Shown here piece by piece: positions 7,368 through 15,868 of a stretch of 50,316 bases of DNA. The stretch lies in contig JAILLO010000022.1 of assembly GCA_024693105.1 (NCBI GenBank), forward strand, positions 1-50,316. Reading direction: 5' to 3'. The translations under genes were made by a program, and so were the position numbers. Positions within the stretch are counted from its first letter, which is position 1; each line of letters opens with the position of its first letter. Under the pieces are notes generated by a model, which was not told where the DNA came from, made no database searches, and was given only the letters and a program-made list of their open reading frames with translations. This DNA comes from Clostridia bacterium (GTDB lineage: Bacteria; Bacillota; Clostridia; Peptostreptococcales; Anaerovoracaceae).

Positions 7368-8125
7368 TTTCCCTTCCTCTGATTTTTCAGATGTTCAAAT
7401 CCCGTTTCGCTGCCAATCCTGTCGGCAATTTTCTCAACGTCCTGAATATATTTTTCTTCTCTGTATCCCAAAAGTGTACGACAGTCCATTTCCGCCTGAA
7501 GTCCGCTGCCCGCAAGGTTTATCCTGTGAAGCATTTCCTTTTCCACGCCCATGCGTCTTGAAAGATACGAAATATCATACGGTGAGTCGTCGGAATATTT
7601 GTTGATTATGTAACCGCTGAAATTCAGTTTCAGTGATTCGTACAAAAGCCAGTTTTTCTCATATCTTCTGAGCGCGCTTTCGTTCTGTGTCATAACAAGA
7701 TACTTCTTCTTTGCCATCTGCAGCCCTCCGATGGCAAGGCCGTTGTCGATTTCGCTGCCGGCATCGGCAATAATTATGTCGAAGTCACGCTCAAGACCTT
7801 CAAGAAGTCTTTCCGCAGTCTGCGGCAAATAATATCTTTCCTCCAGTTCGTTGTCCACACCCGATATAAAATACAGATTCTCGCCGCATTTGTTTTTTCT
7901 GAGAAGTTTTTTTGTCACATCAAGTCCGCTGTCTATCCTGGATTTGTAGCAGTCTATCGGATCTGTACTTTCTCTTACAAAATCGGCATTTCTGCGGCCG
8001 GCAAGCGAAAGAAGCAATACTGTTTTCTTCCTGTCGCTTTCGGCAAGCATCTCCGCCACAGACTGTGCAATCATAGTCGTTCCGCACTTATGATCCACAC
8101 CGTGAAACACATATAGGTTTTCCAT
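7346..8125 (-). CDS. tadZ: TadZ/CpaE-like MinD-family protein
   Basis: A 259-aa protein with a MinD/ParA-type fold. It begins MENLYVFHGVDHKCGTTMIA, where a deviant Walker A would lie, and has VLLLSLAGR (strand 2) and DIIIADAGSEIDNG (Walker B-like). In TadZ/CpaE this domain positions the pilus machinery at a site in the cell. The P-loop lacks the usual GKT pattern (here KCGTT), which is common in TadZ proteins thought to bind ATP weakly. It lies between cpaB and tadA, 7 bp after cpaB, exactly where Tad operons carry this gene. Confidence 0.78.
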   Translation of the reverse strand: MENLYVFHGVDHKCGTTMIAQSVAEMLAESDRKKTVLLLSLAGRRNADFVRESTDPIDCYKSRIDSGLDVTKKLLRKNKCGENLYFISGVDNELEERYYLPQTAERLLEGLERDFDIIIADAGSEIDNGLAIGGLQMAKKKYLVMTQNESALRRYEKNWLLYESLKLNFSGYIINKYSDDSPYDISYLSRRMGVEKEMLHRINLAGSGLQAEMDCRTLLGYREEKYIQDVEKIADRIGSETGFEHLKNQRKGKWKISFI

Positions 8126-8132
8126 TTTTCTT

Positions 8133-8768
8133 TTACTCTCCCTTCTGAATTACGATAAGTCCCTCTGCACCGGCCTCGCCGAGGAGCATGCTGTACTCCT
8201 GCGGGCTCGCCTGGATTTCTATATGATCCAGAACGCGTTCCGAATCGGTACGCTCAAGCAGGTTTTTTCTTACCTGACGGCGGCCGGCATCGGTTATCTC
8301 CCTGTTTGATTCATCCTTTGCGAAGGCTACCGTGTATGTACCCAGTTCTGCCATGTCGCTCCCCCTGAAAATCCGCACCTCATCTCCCTGTCTGATTGAA
8401 CTGCTCATTGAAAGAATCTGCTCCGCAGAAAGCCTGCAGGGTGATTTTCCCTTTTGCAGAAGTGATTCTTCCTTTTTCAGCATTGCCGTGCTTATCTGCG
8501 CATTTTTCGGTATGAAACAGTCAGCGATTTTTCCGCTCAGCTTCGGTATTCCTTTCTCCGTACATGCACCTGAAATTTTGTTTTCACGCAGTACCTTTGC
8601 AGTGCACAGCATTTCCTTTGTAATCACGTCTCCTTCTCCTATATCGCAGGCTGCCGCAACGACTTCGGCAGTTACAGCCTTGTCCCTGCCTGCCGTTTCC
8701 CAGTAAATCATTCCGCCAACGGCGATAATTATAAGAAGTGCTCCGATAATTATGCGGGTTCTTCTCAT
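8133..8768 (-). CDS. cpaB: CpaB/RcpC-like SAF-domain pilus assembly protein
   Basis: A 211-aa protein with an N-terminal membrane anchor (RIIIGALLIIIAVGGMIYW, residues 5-23). A SAF-type domain follows (VVAAACDIGEGDVITKEML and IPKNAQISTAML), as in Flp pilus assembly protein CpaB. In diderms CpaB works with the secretin; in Gram-positives it is kept without one and probably scaffolds the extracytoplasmic part. The ATG at 8768 has GGGAG 11 bases upstream. It is the first recognised gene of the operon, which reads from the promoter at 8963-8990 through the hexamer repeat. Confidence 0.8.
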   Translation of the reverse strand: MRRTRIIIGALLIIIAVGGMIYWETAGRDKAVTAEVVAAACDIGEGDVITKEMLCTAKVLRENKISGACTEKGIPKLSGKIADCFIPKNAQISTAMLKKEESLLQKGKSPCRLSAEQILSMSSSIRQGDEVRIFRGSDMAELGTYTVAFAKDESNREITDAGRRQVRKNLLERTDSERVLDHIEIQASPQEYSMLLGEAGAEGLIVIQKGE

Positions 8769-8805
8769 TTTTTCTCTTTCTCCCTTCGTTTATCTCTTTC
8801 CTCTC

Positions 8806-8919
8806 TGCTTCCGCTTTCGCCTCTGCTTCCGCTTCCGCCTCCGCTTCTGCTTCTGCTTCTGCTTCCGCTTCTGCTTCTGCCTCTGCCTCCGCTTCTGCCT
8901 CTGCTTCCGCTTTCGCTTC
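8806..8919. repeat. Hexanucleotide repeat (19 units) between the Tad promoter and cpaB
   Basis: Nineteen contiguous hexamers of the type YGCTTC/YGCCTC (minus strand GARGCR) span 114 bp. On the minus strand they stay in one open frame that starts with ATG at 8949 and encodes alternating Ala-Glu with a few Lys. That frame has no ribosome-binding site, lies only about 7 nt after the predicted transcription start, and runs out of frame into cpaB until 8584. I list it as a repeat, not a gene. Confidence 0.9.
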
Positions 8920-8962
8920 TTTCTCTTTTCTTTGGGCTTGTTTTTCCATATTTTGTAATTTA

Positions 8963-8990
8963 ATTATACTTACATTTTTTCTTATGTCAA
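8963..8990 (-). promoter_or_regulatory. Consensus promoter of the Tad operon
   Basis: On the minus strand TTGACA (8985-8990), a 16-bp spacer and TATAAT (8963-8968) match the sigma-A consensus at all twelve positions. Transcription would start near 8956, cross the hexamer repeat and enter cpaB at 8768. Confidence 0.85.
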
Positions 8991-9010
8991 CCATTTTATG
9001 GAAATTTTGC

Positions 9011-9049
9011 ATAAAAAAATTGCACCTGCGCTTATTTTGCAGATGCAAT
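9011..9049 (-). terminator. Rho-independent terminator of the priA-rpe operon
   Basis: An 11-bp stem (9019-9029 with 9039-9049, one G-T pair) is followed on the minus strand by a T-run (plus-strand A-run 9013-9019). It lies 15 bp beyond the stop of the Cys-rich protein gene and just upstream of the Tad promoter, separating the two operons. Confidence 0.87.
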
Positions 9050-9063
9050 ATTACAAAGTCTGT

Positions 9064-9336
9064 TTATTTTGAAGGTTTCCCGGCACCCGATACTGCGGCA
9101 ATTCCGGCAAAGCCCGCAATGACATGCTCATACCCTTCACGACTGTGCGGAATCAGGCATTGACTGCAATCCTTGATTCCCCCTTCGGTATAGGTAAAAT
9201 CTCCGCCGCACTCTTCTCCGAGAGCATAAAGCGGGCAAAAGCAGAACATGCAGTTAAAATTCTCCGGATCGGCTCCCTTGTGACAGGGAAAATATTCGCA
9301 ACCGGTATTTGAAAAAAATCTGCTGTTTCCCGTCAT
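9064..9336 (-). CDS. Cysteine-rich small domain protein (90 aa)
   Basis: A short protein with eight cysteines in the pattern C13, C18 (CEYFPCHKG), C29, C32, C34 (CMFCFC), C43 (EECGG) and C57, C60 (CSQC). This matches the Cys-rich small domain family, a presumed metal-binding protein of unknown role. Its start overlaps the rpe stop by 4 bp (ATGA), so it is the last gene of the operon. In Bacillus the equivalent slot after rpe holds a thiamine pyrophosphokinase gene, which is absent here. Metal binding is an inference from the cysteines. Confidence 0.75.
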   Translation of the reverse strand: MTGNSRFFSNTGCEYFPCHKGADPENFNCMFCFCPLYALGEECGGDFTYTEGGIKDCSQCLIPHSREGYEHVIAGFAGIAAVSGAGKPSK

Positions 9337-10028
9337 TTTTCTTCTCCGGAATCAAGCTTCGGCATTTCACCTATCATTTTCAGTTTGCCCGTAAATTCAC
9401 GCACACGCGCATCAATATCGGCTGCACCGAAGACTGATGAGCCCGCAACAATTATATTTGCTCCCGCCGAAACAACAGTGCCGACATTATCAAGATTAAT
9501 TCCGCCGTCTACCTCAATGTCATATGTAAGGCCGGTTCTGTCCTTGATTTCCTTGAGCATCGCTATCTTGCTCAGTGCGGACTGAATAAACTTCTGGCCT
9601 CCGAAACCCGGATTTACGGACATAACAAGCACCATATCCACTTCATCAAGAATATAATCAAGTGCCGAAAGCGATGTGCCCGGATTTATTGAAACTCCCG
9701 CCTTCACGCCGAGGCTTTTTATATTCTGAATGCTCCTGTGCAGATGTGTGCAGGCTTCCTGATGAACAGTGATAAACTCTGTCTGATCCGTTACAAAATC
9801 AGCTGCGTATTTGTCGGGATTTTCAATCATAAGATGTACATCAAACGGCATCCTTGTCTTTCCCGAAAGGCTCTTCATGACAGTTGCCCCAAAACTGATG
9901 TTAGGTACAAAATGACCATCCATAACATCTACATGTACAAGATGCGCGCCTGCCTTTTCAACAATTCCGACCTGCTGACCCAGGCAGGAGAAATCCGCCG
10001 ATAAAATTGACGGTGCCAGTCTCATCAT
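9333..10028 (-). CDS. rpe: Ribulose-phosphate 3-epimerase
   Basis: Interconverts ribulose 5-phosphate and xylulose 5-phosphate in the pentose phosphate pathway. At 231 aa it has the full TIM-barrel signatures: LAPSILSADF at the N-terminus, HVDVMDGHFVPNISFG (metal and catalytic Asp, about residues 33-48), DVHLMIENP, MSVNPGFGGQKF near residue 137 and DGGINLDN near 174. The frame begins Met-Met; GAAGGA lies 7 bases before the first ATG at 10028. It is placed after rsgA as in other Bacillota. Confidence 0.97.
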   Translation of the reverse strand: MMRLAPSILSADFSCLGQQVGIVEKAGAHLVHVDVMDGHFVPNISFGATVMKSLSGKTRMPFDVHLMIENPDKYAADFVTDQTEFITVHQEACTHLHRSIQNIKSLGVKAGVSINPGTSLSALDYILDEVDMVLVMSVNPGFGGQKFIQSALSKIAMLKEIKDRTGLTYDIEVDGGINLDNVGTVVSAGANIIVAGSSVFGAADIDARVREFTGKLKMIGEMPKLDSGEEK

Positions 10029-10098
10029 TTTTCATTCCTTCTTTCCCAGATTTTCTGCAATGCACATACAGACGCCAAAACGACGCCTGTATAAATTG

Positions 10099-10974
10099 TC
10101 AGTATTTGTTTTTGTTTTTTTCTATAATTTCCTCAAGCTGAGCACAGTATGAGGTATACCGGCTTTTTGTAATCGCACCGCTTCGAACAGCCTCTCTTAC
10201 GGCGCATCCCGGTTCGCGAAGATGCCTGCAGTTATCATATCTGCATTTTCCGATGTACGGAATCATCTCCGGATAAAGGTGCTGCAGTTCTGCTTCATCA
10301 GCTTCAAGCACATCAAAGGATGTGAAGCCGGGCGTGTCGAAAAGGTCTCCTCCGCCTTCAAGCGGAAAAATCTCGACATGGCGCGTTGTATTCCTGCCGC
10401 GCAGAGTTTTTCTGCTTATTTCTCCCGTCTGTGCCGTTGCATCCTCAATGAGGAGATTGAGAAGCGTCGATTTCCCGACTCCGGAAGGGCCGGCAAAAGC
10501 GGCAGACCTTCCCTCAATCAGTTTCCTCAGCTCATCTGTGCCTTCTCCTGTCTTACCGCTGACGAAAACAAGCGGATACAGTGGAGAATAAATATCTGTC
10601 AGCTTTTTTCGTCTTTCTTCTGTAAGAAGGTCAAGCTTATTGATGCACAGGACTGCATTTATATGATTTTTCTCCGTCATTACCAGAAATCTGTCGATTG
10701 TGCTCCTTGAAGGCTCCGGCTGTGCTGCCGCAAACACGAGCACAAGACAGTCAACATTCGAAATCGGAGGTCTTATAAATATGTTTTTCCTTGGAAAAAT
10801 GGTGTTTATCACCGCATCGCCGTCTTCAAGGACTTCAATGTCAGCCTCATCGCCGACTGTCGGTACAATTCCTTCTTTTTTGAATATACCGCGGGCTTTG
10901 CACTGATATACGATGCCCTGAGCCGTCCTTACATAATAGAATCCGGCTATGCCTTTCACTATACGTCCCTTCAT
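10099..10974 (-). CDS. rsgA: Ribosome small-subunit GTPase RsgA
   Basis: A circularly permuted GTPase that acts late in 30S subunit maturation. The order is an OB-fold (residues 1-65), then G4 NKLD (about 117), G1 GPSGVGKSTLLN (about 160) and G3 DTPGF (about 211). A C-terminal zinc motif includes CRYDNCRHLREPGC. Length (291 aa) is normal. Its ATG overlaps the prkC stop (TGATG), so the two are translationally coupled. In Bacillus the equivalent protein is phosphorylated by the PASTA kinase encoded just upstream, consistent with the linkage. Confidence 0.96.
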   Translation of the reverse strand: MKGRIVKGIAGFYYVRTAQGIVYQCKARGIFKKEGIVPTVGDEADIEVLEDGDAVINTIFPRKNIFIRPPISNVDCLVLVFAAAQPEPSRSTIDRFLVMTEKNHINAVLCINKLDLLTEERRKKLTDIYSPLYPLVFVSGKTGEGTDELRKLIEGRSAAFAGPSGVGKSTLLNLLIEDATAQTGEISRKTLRGRNTTRHVEIFPLEGGGDLFDTPGFTSFDVLEADEAELQHLYPEMIPYIGKCRYDNCRHLREPGCAVREAVRSGAITKSRYTSYCAQLEEIIEKNKNKY

Positions 10975-12968
10975 CAGTTAAGTGCCCCTGTGGTGAAGTC
11001 TGCGTTCTTCTTCATCACAACGTCATTATCGAAGTAAACTGTGATGGTTCCGCTTCCCGTTCCGCTTACCGTAAGCGTTTCGCTTCCGTTTGACTTGATT
11101 CTCTGGGCATTCTGAAGAATGTAGGAAGAACCGTTGTCATCGTTTAGAAGCACTGTCAGATAGAAGACTTCATTGTTTGCCGCACTGTAATTGATGGAAA
11201 GTGATACGGACTTCGATGAAGGCGCTTCGCTTTCTCCGCTTACCTTAAGGTCGACGCTGTCTCCCTTTTTGAGGGAATGGCCTGCCTCATACTGCTGCCA
11301 CATTACCTCATCTTTTCCGTAAGCATCGCTCTTTCCGGTTGAAACATTTCCGACCTTCAGACCGAGATCTTCAAGTTTTTTCTTTGCCGAATCAATGCTT
11401 GTGCCAAGCAGCATTGGCATCTCAATCGTCTCCGAAGCTGTGCCGGCGGAAATTACAAAGCTTACGCTGCTGCCCGGTTTTGCGGTCTCTCCTGATTCAG
11501 GCGACTGTTCAACTACGGCATCCTTAGGCATGTCGCTTGCCTCATCGACAGTAACCTTTCCTACCTTGTAACCGTATTTTTCAAGGAGAAATACGGCGTC
11601 ATCGTAAGATTTTCCTATAAGATTAGGCACTGTGTTTTCCTTGGCGCCCTTGCTGATATTTACGGTAACGGTTTTTCCGTTCTTTACTTTAGAACCGCTC
11701 TTTGGTGTCTGCGAACAAATCTTTCCTTCGTCATAATCAGAGCTGTAAACCTCGTCGCCTATTTCGACTTTAAGGCCGCTGTCCTCTGCAGCGTCTTCGG
11801 CTTGCTCAAATGTCATTCCGAGGAAATCCGGAACTTTGACTTCTGTTCCCGAGAATCCCGAAAATCCGTTGACTATAAACATGCTTACCGGGATTGCACA
11901 GACAAGTGCCGCGATAATTGCCGCAAGCTTAACCTTGTTGAGTCTGACCTTCTTTCCCTTTTTCTTTCCGTTCTTTGACTTTGTCGGTTCATTTGAGACG
12001 CTTTCGCCCGCAGCCTCATTTGCAGCCGGCCGCTCCGGTCCGATTTCGTTCTCATGTCTGCCGATTCCTTCAAGGTCCGAAAGATTCCTTACCTCCGATC
12101 CGGCATAATTTCTGCTGCCCGCAAATACCGAATCACCGACAATACTTGCAACATGCTTTACGCTTTTAAGTGCGATATACATTTCGTCGGCCGTTGCATA
12201 TCTGTTGACCTGGAATTTGTTTGTTGCCTTCATCACAACCTGCTCAAGGCGCGGCGGAATTCCGTCGATAAGCTGTGAAGGCGGCGTAATCTCGTCATTT
12301 ATGTGCATCAGGGCAACCGCAACCGGATTGTCACCGTCAAACGGCACTTTTCCCGTAAGAAGTTCATAAAGCACAATACCGAGCGAATATATGTCGGATT
12401 TTTCGTCCACATATCCGCCTCTTGCCTGTTCAGGCGAGAAATAATGCACCGAACCCATAATAGTGCCGGTCGATTCCGCAATCGTCGAAGAATTTGCAGC
12501 TTTTGCGATACCGAAATCGGTAATTTTCGCACTGCCGTCTTTTGCTATAAGAATGTTGTGCGGTTTTACGTCTCTGTGAATAATATGATTCTTGTGGGCA
12601 AAACTGAGTGCGGAAGCAATCTGCATTGTAATTTCGACAGCTTTTTCCCACGGCATAGGACCGTTTTCGCGTATAAGATCGCTCAAAACCGGACCTTCTA
12701 TCAATTCCATTACGATATAGTTAATGTTGCCTTCCCTTCCCACATCGTAAATATTTACGATATTAGGGTGATTGAGGCTGGCCGCAGCTTGAGATTCCTT
12801 TCTGAAGTTTTCAATGAATTTTACATCTTTTGTGAACTCAGGCTTGAGTATCTTTATGGCTACAAATCTGTTAAGTAACCGGCATCTTGCCTTATAGACA
12901 ACAGCCATTCCGCCGTCGCCTATACGTTCGAGTAATTCATACCTATTTGCAAGTATTCTGCTACTCAT
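10974..12968 (-). CDS. prkC: PASTA-domain Ser/Thr protein kinase
   Basis: A membrane kinase that senses peptidoglycan fragments and phosphorylates cytoplasmic targets. The N-terminal kinase domain (about 1-270) has GDGGMAVVY (P-loop), K39, HRDVKPHN (131-138, catalytic Asp133) and DFG (151-153). A Lys-rich juxtamembrane stretch precedes one transmembrane helix near 347-368. Outside are three PASTA repeats (about 373-580, marked by VPDFLGMT, VPNLIGKS and MPMLLGTS) and a Ser-rich C-terminal beta domain to 664. It is flanked by its cognate phosphatase and rsgA, the standard Bacillota arrangement. Confidence 0.97.
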   Translation of the reverse strand: MSSRILANRYELLERIGDGGMAVVYKARCRLLNRFVAIKILKPEFTKDVKFIENFRKESQAAASLNHPNIVNIYDVGREGNINYIVMELIEGPVLSDLIRENGPMPWEKAVEITMQIASALSFAHKNHIIHRDVKPHNILIAKDGSAKITDFGIAKAANSSTIAESTGTIMGSVHYFSPEQARGGYVDEKSDIYSLGIVLYELLTGKVPFDGDNPVAVALMHINDEITPPSQLIDGIPPRLEQVVMKATNKFQVNRYATADEMYIALKSVKHVASIVGDSVFAGSRNYAGSEVRNLSDLEGIGRHENEIGPERPAANEAAGESVSNEPTKSKNGKKKGKKVRLNKVKLAAIIAALVCAIPVSMFIVNGFSGFSGTEVKVPDFLGMTFEQAEDAAEDSGLKVEIGDEVYSSDYDEGKICSQTPKSGSKVKNGKTVTVNISKGAKENTVPNLIGKSYDDAVFLLEKYGYKVGKVTVDEASDMPKDAVVEQSPESGETAKPGSSVSFVISAGTASETIEMPMLLGTSIDSAKKKLEDLGLKVGNVSTGKSDAYGKDEVMWQQYEAGHSLKKGDSVDLKVSGESEAPSSKSVSLSINYSAANNEVFYLTVLLNDDNGSSYILQNAQRIKSNGSETLTVSGTGSGTITVYFDNDVVMKKNADFTTGALN

Positions 12969-13030
12969 ACGTAATTTTCCTCCCTTGTATGCATTCTGTC
13001 CTACGCAATCGATAAATCACCGAGTTTTCG

Positions 13031-13762
13031 CTAACTCAGCTTCAGACAGATAACAGTGATGTTGTCTCTGCCGCCCTTCTGATTTGCCCTGACAACAAGT
13101 TTTGCGCAGGTGTCTGACATTGAATCACCGGCATCGGTAATTTCACAGATTTCATCATCCGTCAGTTCACTGTGCAATCCGTCCGTGCATAGCAGTATCA
13201 CATCGTTTTTCTTCACATCCATCCTGTAAAAATCAGGTTCAACAATTGCATCGCCGCCAAGTGCCCTTGTAATCATGTTGCGCTTGGGGTGCTTCCTGAC
13301 TTCATCGGCAGTAATCGTACCGTTTTTCAGTAATGTGTTCACATATGTGTGATCCTCTGTTATCTGGCTTATGCGTCCATCTCTGCACACATACGCTCTG
13401 CTGTCTCCGACATTTATGAAGTATGCCGTATCACCGGTAATATATGCGACAACTATCGTTGTTGCCCTTCCGGATTTTTTGTCGCGATCGGCATCCATAT
13501 TGTAAATTAAAGTATTGACCTCCGTCAGGCAGTCCATGAAATAATCACGGAGAGATTCATCATCCTTCGCCTTGCTTATATCATGTTCCCTGACATATTC
13601 GGCAACCCGGCTGACCGCCGTCCTTGAAGCAATTTCGCCGGCATTGTTTCCGCCTACACCGTCGGCAATGATGTAAACATTGTCTTTTGGCACTACAAAG
13701 CAGGCATCTTCATTGTTGCTTCTTTTCAGTCCTCTGTCACTTTTAAATCCTACCTGTACCAT
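13031..13762 (-). CDS. prpC: PP2C-type protein phosphatase (PrpC/Stp)
   Basis: A metal-dependent Ser/Thr phosphatase that reverses PrkC phosphorylation. Family motifs are in order over 243 aa: SDRGLKRSNNEDA (residues 8-20), IADGVGGNNAGEIAS (32-46, metal-binding Asp and Gly), NVGDSRAY, CTDGL and the C-terminal GRDNITVI. It lies 62 bp ahead of prkC and 64 bp after rsmB on the same strand. The length is normal and no key residue is missing. Confidence 0.96.
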   Translation of the reverse strand: MVQVGFKSDRGLKRSNNEDACFVVPKDNVYIIADGVGGNNAGEIASRTAVSRVAEYVREHDISKAKDDESLRDYFMDCLTEVNTLIYNMDADRDKKSGRATTIVVAYITGDTAYFINVGDSRAYVCRDGRISQITEDHTYVNTLLKNGTITADEVRKHPKRNMITRALGGDAIVEPDFYRMDVKKNDVILLCTDGLHSELTDDEICEITDAGDSMSDTCAKLVVRANQKGGRDNITVICLKLS

Positions 13763-13826
13763 AACTAAATACCCTTAACAACTCTGCATTCTTTATGTAT
13801 ATTTCCTATTGTCTTTAACAAATTCT

Positions 13827-15140
13827 TTATTTTACCGTGCTTGGATTTGTGATGAGGGAATCATCTCTTGCCATCTTGCAGATAAAGAATCCGTCAGTGT
13901 GATTTACATTCGGCATCAGCTGAACCGATTCAATCTTTGAGAAGTTCTGATTTCTTCTGAGAAAATCGCTTACTACACGCTGATTTTCATACGGATTGAT
14001 TGTGCAGGTGCTGTAAACAAGAATTCCGCCCGGTTTAACATACTTTGAAGATGCCGAGAGAATATCAAGTTGCTTTCTTGGCAGAGAATCCATTTCGGAA
14101 GTTCTTTTCTTGTACTTGATTTCAGGCTTTCTTCTGATAACGCCAAGGCCTGTACACGGTGCATCCACAAGAACTCTGTCTGCCTGTTCAATCATTGAAG
14201 AATCAACCTTTGTAGCATCCCATGGTCTCGTCTCGACTATGGTAACGCCAAGGCGCTTCGCTTCATTCTCTATAAGAGTAAGCTTTCTCTTGTAAATATC
14301 CGACGCGATAATTCTTCCCCTGTTGTTCATTCTTTCCGCAATTGCCATGGTTTTGCCGCCCGGAGCCGCGCATACGTCCATTACGGTATCGCCCTGCTTC
14401 GGATCGAGCATAACAGAAACAAGCATTGAACTTTCGTCCTGAACGGAAAACATGCCGTGCTTGTAAAGCTTTCCCTCAAGAAGTCCGGAGCCTCTGATTC
14501 TGAGAGCGTTCTCGCAGATTGTTCCCTTTTCTACATGGAAATGTTTTTCCTCAAGTTTTTTGATGAGGTCATCTTTCATGATTTTGAGCCAGTTAAGTCT
14601 GATAACCGTATCCGGTCTTTCATTTCCGGCCTTTAAAAGCTCTTCAACAAAATCAGGCTCGTAATTTTCCATCCACAGTTCGATTATCCATGGCTGATAT
14701 GAATATTTCACAGACAGATATCTGATTTCGTCTTCAGTTCTGTCAGGAAGTGAAATTGTAAGTCTGTCCTTTATATACGATCTGAGCACCGCATTTATAA
14801 AGCCTTCCCTGCCTCTGCAGAAACGCTTTGCAAGAACGACGCTTTCATTGACTGCCGCATATTCAGGCACGGAATTCATATACTTGAGCTGATAAATTCC
14901 CATGCGCAGCACAGTCCTGTCACTTGCCTTGATTTTTTCCGTTCCGGTCGGAACAAGTGTATCAATAATATAATCAAGTAAATATTTGTTTTCAAGCACA
15001 CCGTACACAAGTTCACGTACAAATGCCGGCGAATCAGGTCTTCCACAGATAATGTGGTGATTCAGAACAAAGTTTGAATAAGCTTGTTTTGTTTCAACAT
15101 CCATCAGTACATAATATGCTGTTTTTCTGTTTGCGTCCAT
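13827..15140 (-). CDS. rsmB: 16S rRNA (cytosine-967-C5) methyltransferase
   Basis: Methylates C967 of 16S rRNA using S-adenosylmethionine. The N-terminal NusB-like RNA-binding domain (about 1-140) is followed by the methyltransferase domain. That domain has the SAM site DVCAAPGGKTMA (about 255), VDAPCTGLGVIRRKPEIKY (motif IV Cys) and STCTINPYEN (catalytic Cys motif). Length (437 aa) is typical. The start is 1 bp from the stop of the upstream peptidase gene, and the operon position after fmt is conserved, with one extra gene between them. Confidence 0.95.
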   Translation of the reverse strand: MDANRKTAYYVLMDVETKQAYSNFVLNHHIICGRPDSPAFVRELVYGVLENKYLLDYIIDTLVPTGTEKIKASDRTVLRMGIYQLKYMNSVPEYAAVNESVVLAKRFCRGREGFINAVLRSYIKDRLTISLPDRTEDEIRYLSVKYSYQPWIIELWMENYEPDFVEELLKAGNERPDTVIRLNWLKIMKDDLIKKLEEKHFHVEKGTICENALRIRGSGLLEGKLYKHGMFSVQDESSMLVSVMLDPKQGDTVMDVCAAPGGKTMAIAERMNNRGRIIASDIYKRKLTLIENEAKRLGVTIVETRPWDATKVDSSMIEQADRVLVDAPCTGLGVIRRKPEIKYKKRTSEMDSLPRKQLDILSASSKYVKPGGILVYSTCTINPYENQRVVSDFLRRNQNFSKIESVQLMPNVNHTDGFFICKMARDDSLITNPSTVK

Positions 15141-15141
15141 A

Positions 15142-15846
15142 TTATCTTCTCCCCCTTATTGCAAGTATCCTTAACAAATTTGCCAGTGCCACCGCAAGTG
15201 CGGCAACGTATGTCATTGCTGCTGCGGACAAAACGCGCTTCGCTCCGGCAATCTCTTCATCGTAAATAATGTCACATTCCTCAAGCTGTATTATAGCTCT
15301 CCTGCTTGCATTAAGCTCTACAGGTAAAGTAACCAAATGAAACAGCACCACGAAAACAAATGCTATCACTCCCAAATCAAGGAGCAGATTTCCGGCACTG
15401 TATTTTCCCGCCTGGGCAAGTACTATTCCAAGCACAATAATCGGCCATGTAATATTTGTGGCCACATTCACGACAGGAACAAGCGCACTCCTTACCGCAA
15501 GAGGTGCATAAGCCTGCCGGTGCTGAATTGCATGTCCGACCTCATGAGCCGCAATCCCTACGGATGCGAGGGATGAATCGTTAAAAACTCCCTCTGACAG
15601 CCTGATTGTCATTCTGCGCGGATCGTAATGATCCGTCAGCTGTCCGCCGGTCATTTCAACAGCAATATCGCCCAGTCCGTTTTTGTCAAGAATATATCTC
15701 GCCGCCCGGGCTCCCGTAATTCCTCTTCTGTTTCCGATTCGGGCATATTTCCTGTATGCGCTTTTCACCCTGAACTGCGCGAAAAACGCAAATGCCACCG
15801 CCGGAAGCAGAATAAGAACCGTAATGTCATTATAAATAAAACCCAT
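15142..15846 (-). CDS. Neutral zinc metallopeptidase, YugP family
   Basis: A 234-aa membrane protein with a zinc-protease motif AHEVGHAIQ near residue 114. Membrane segments lie at the N-terminus (DITVLILLPAVAFAFFAQF) and at about 130-180 and 195-232. It belongs to the YugP/Zn-peptidase-2 family, whose physiological role is unknown. The start at 15846 (MGFIYND) is preferred, with GGTGA upstream; the longer open frame to 16083 runs antiparallel to no known domain and would overlap fmt by over 200 bp. It sits between fmt and rsmB, which are normally adjacent, so it looks like an insertion into a conserved operon. Confidence 0.85.
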   Translation of the reverse strand: MGFIYNDITVLILLPAVAFAFFAQFRVKSAYRKYARIGNRRGITGARAARYILDKNGLGDIAVEMTGGQLTDHYDPRRMTIRLSEGVFNDSSLASVGIAAHEVGHAIQHRQAYAPLAVRSALVPVVNVATNITWPIIVLGIVLAQAGKYSAGNLLLDLGVIAFVFVVLFHLVTLPVELNASRRAIIQLEECDIIYDEEIAGAKRVLSAAAMTYVAALAVALANLLRILAIRGRR

Positions 15847-15868
15847 ATTTTTCACCAAACCGGGACAA

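Noticed and set aside
8584..8949. Ala-Glu repeat protein from ATG 8949
   Set aside because: No ribosome-binding site, low complexity, long out-of-frame overlap with cpaB; kept only as a possibility in the findings.
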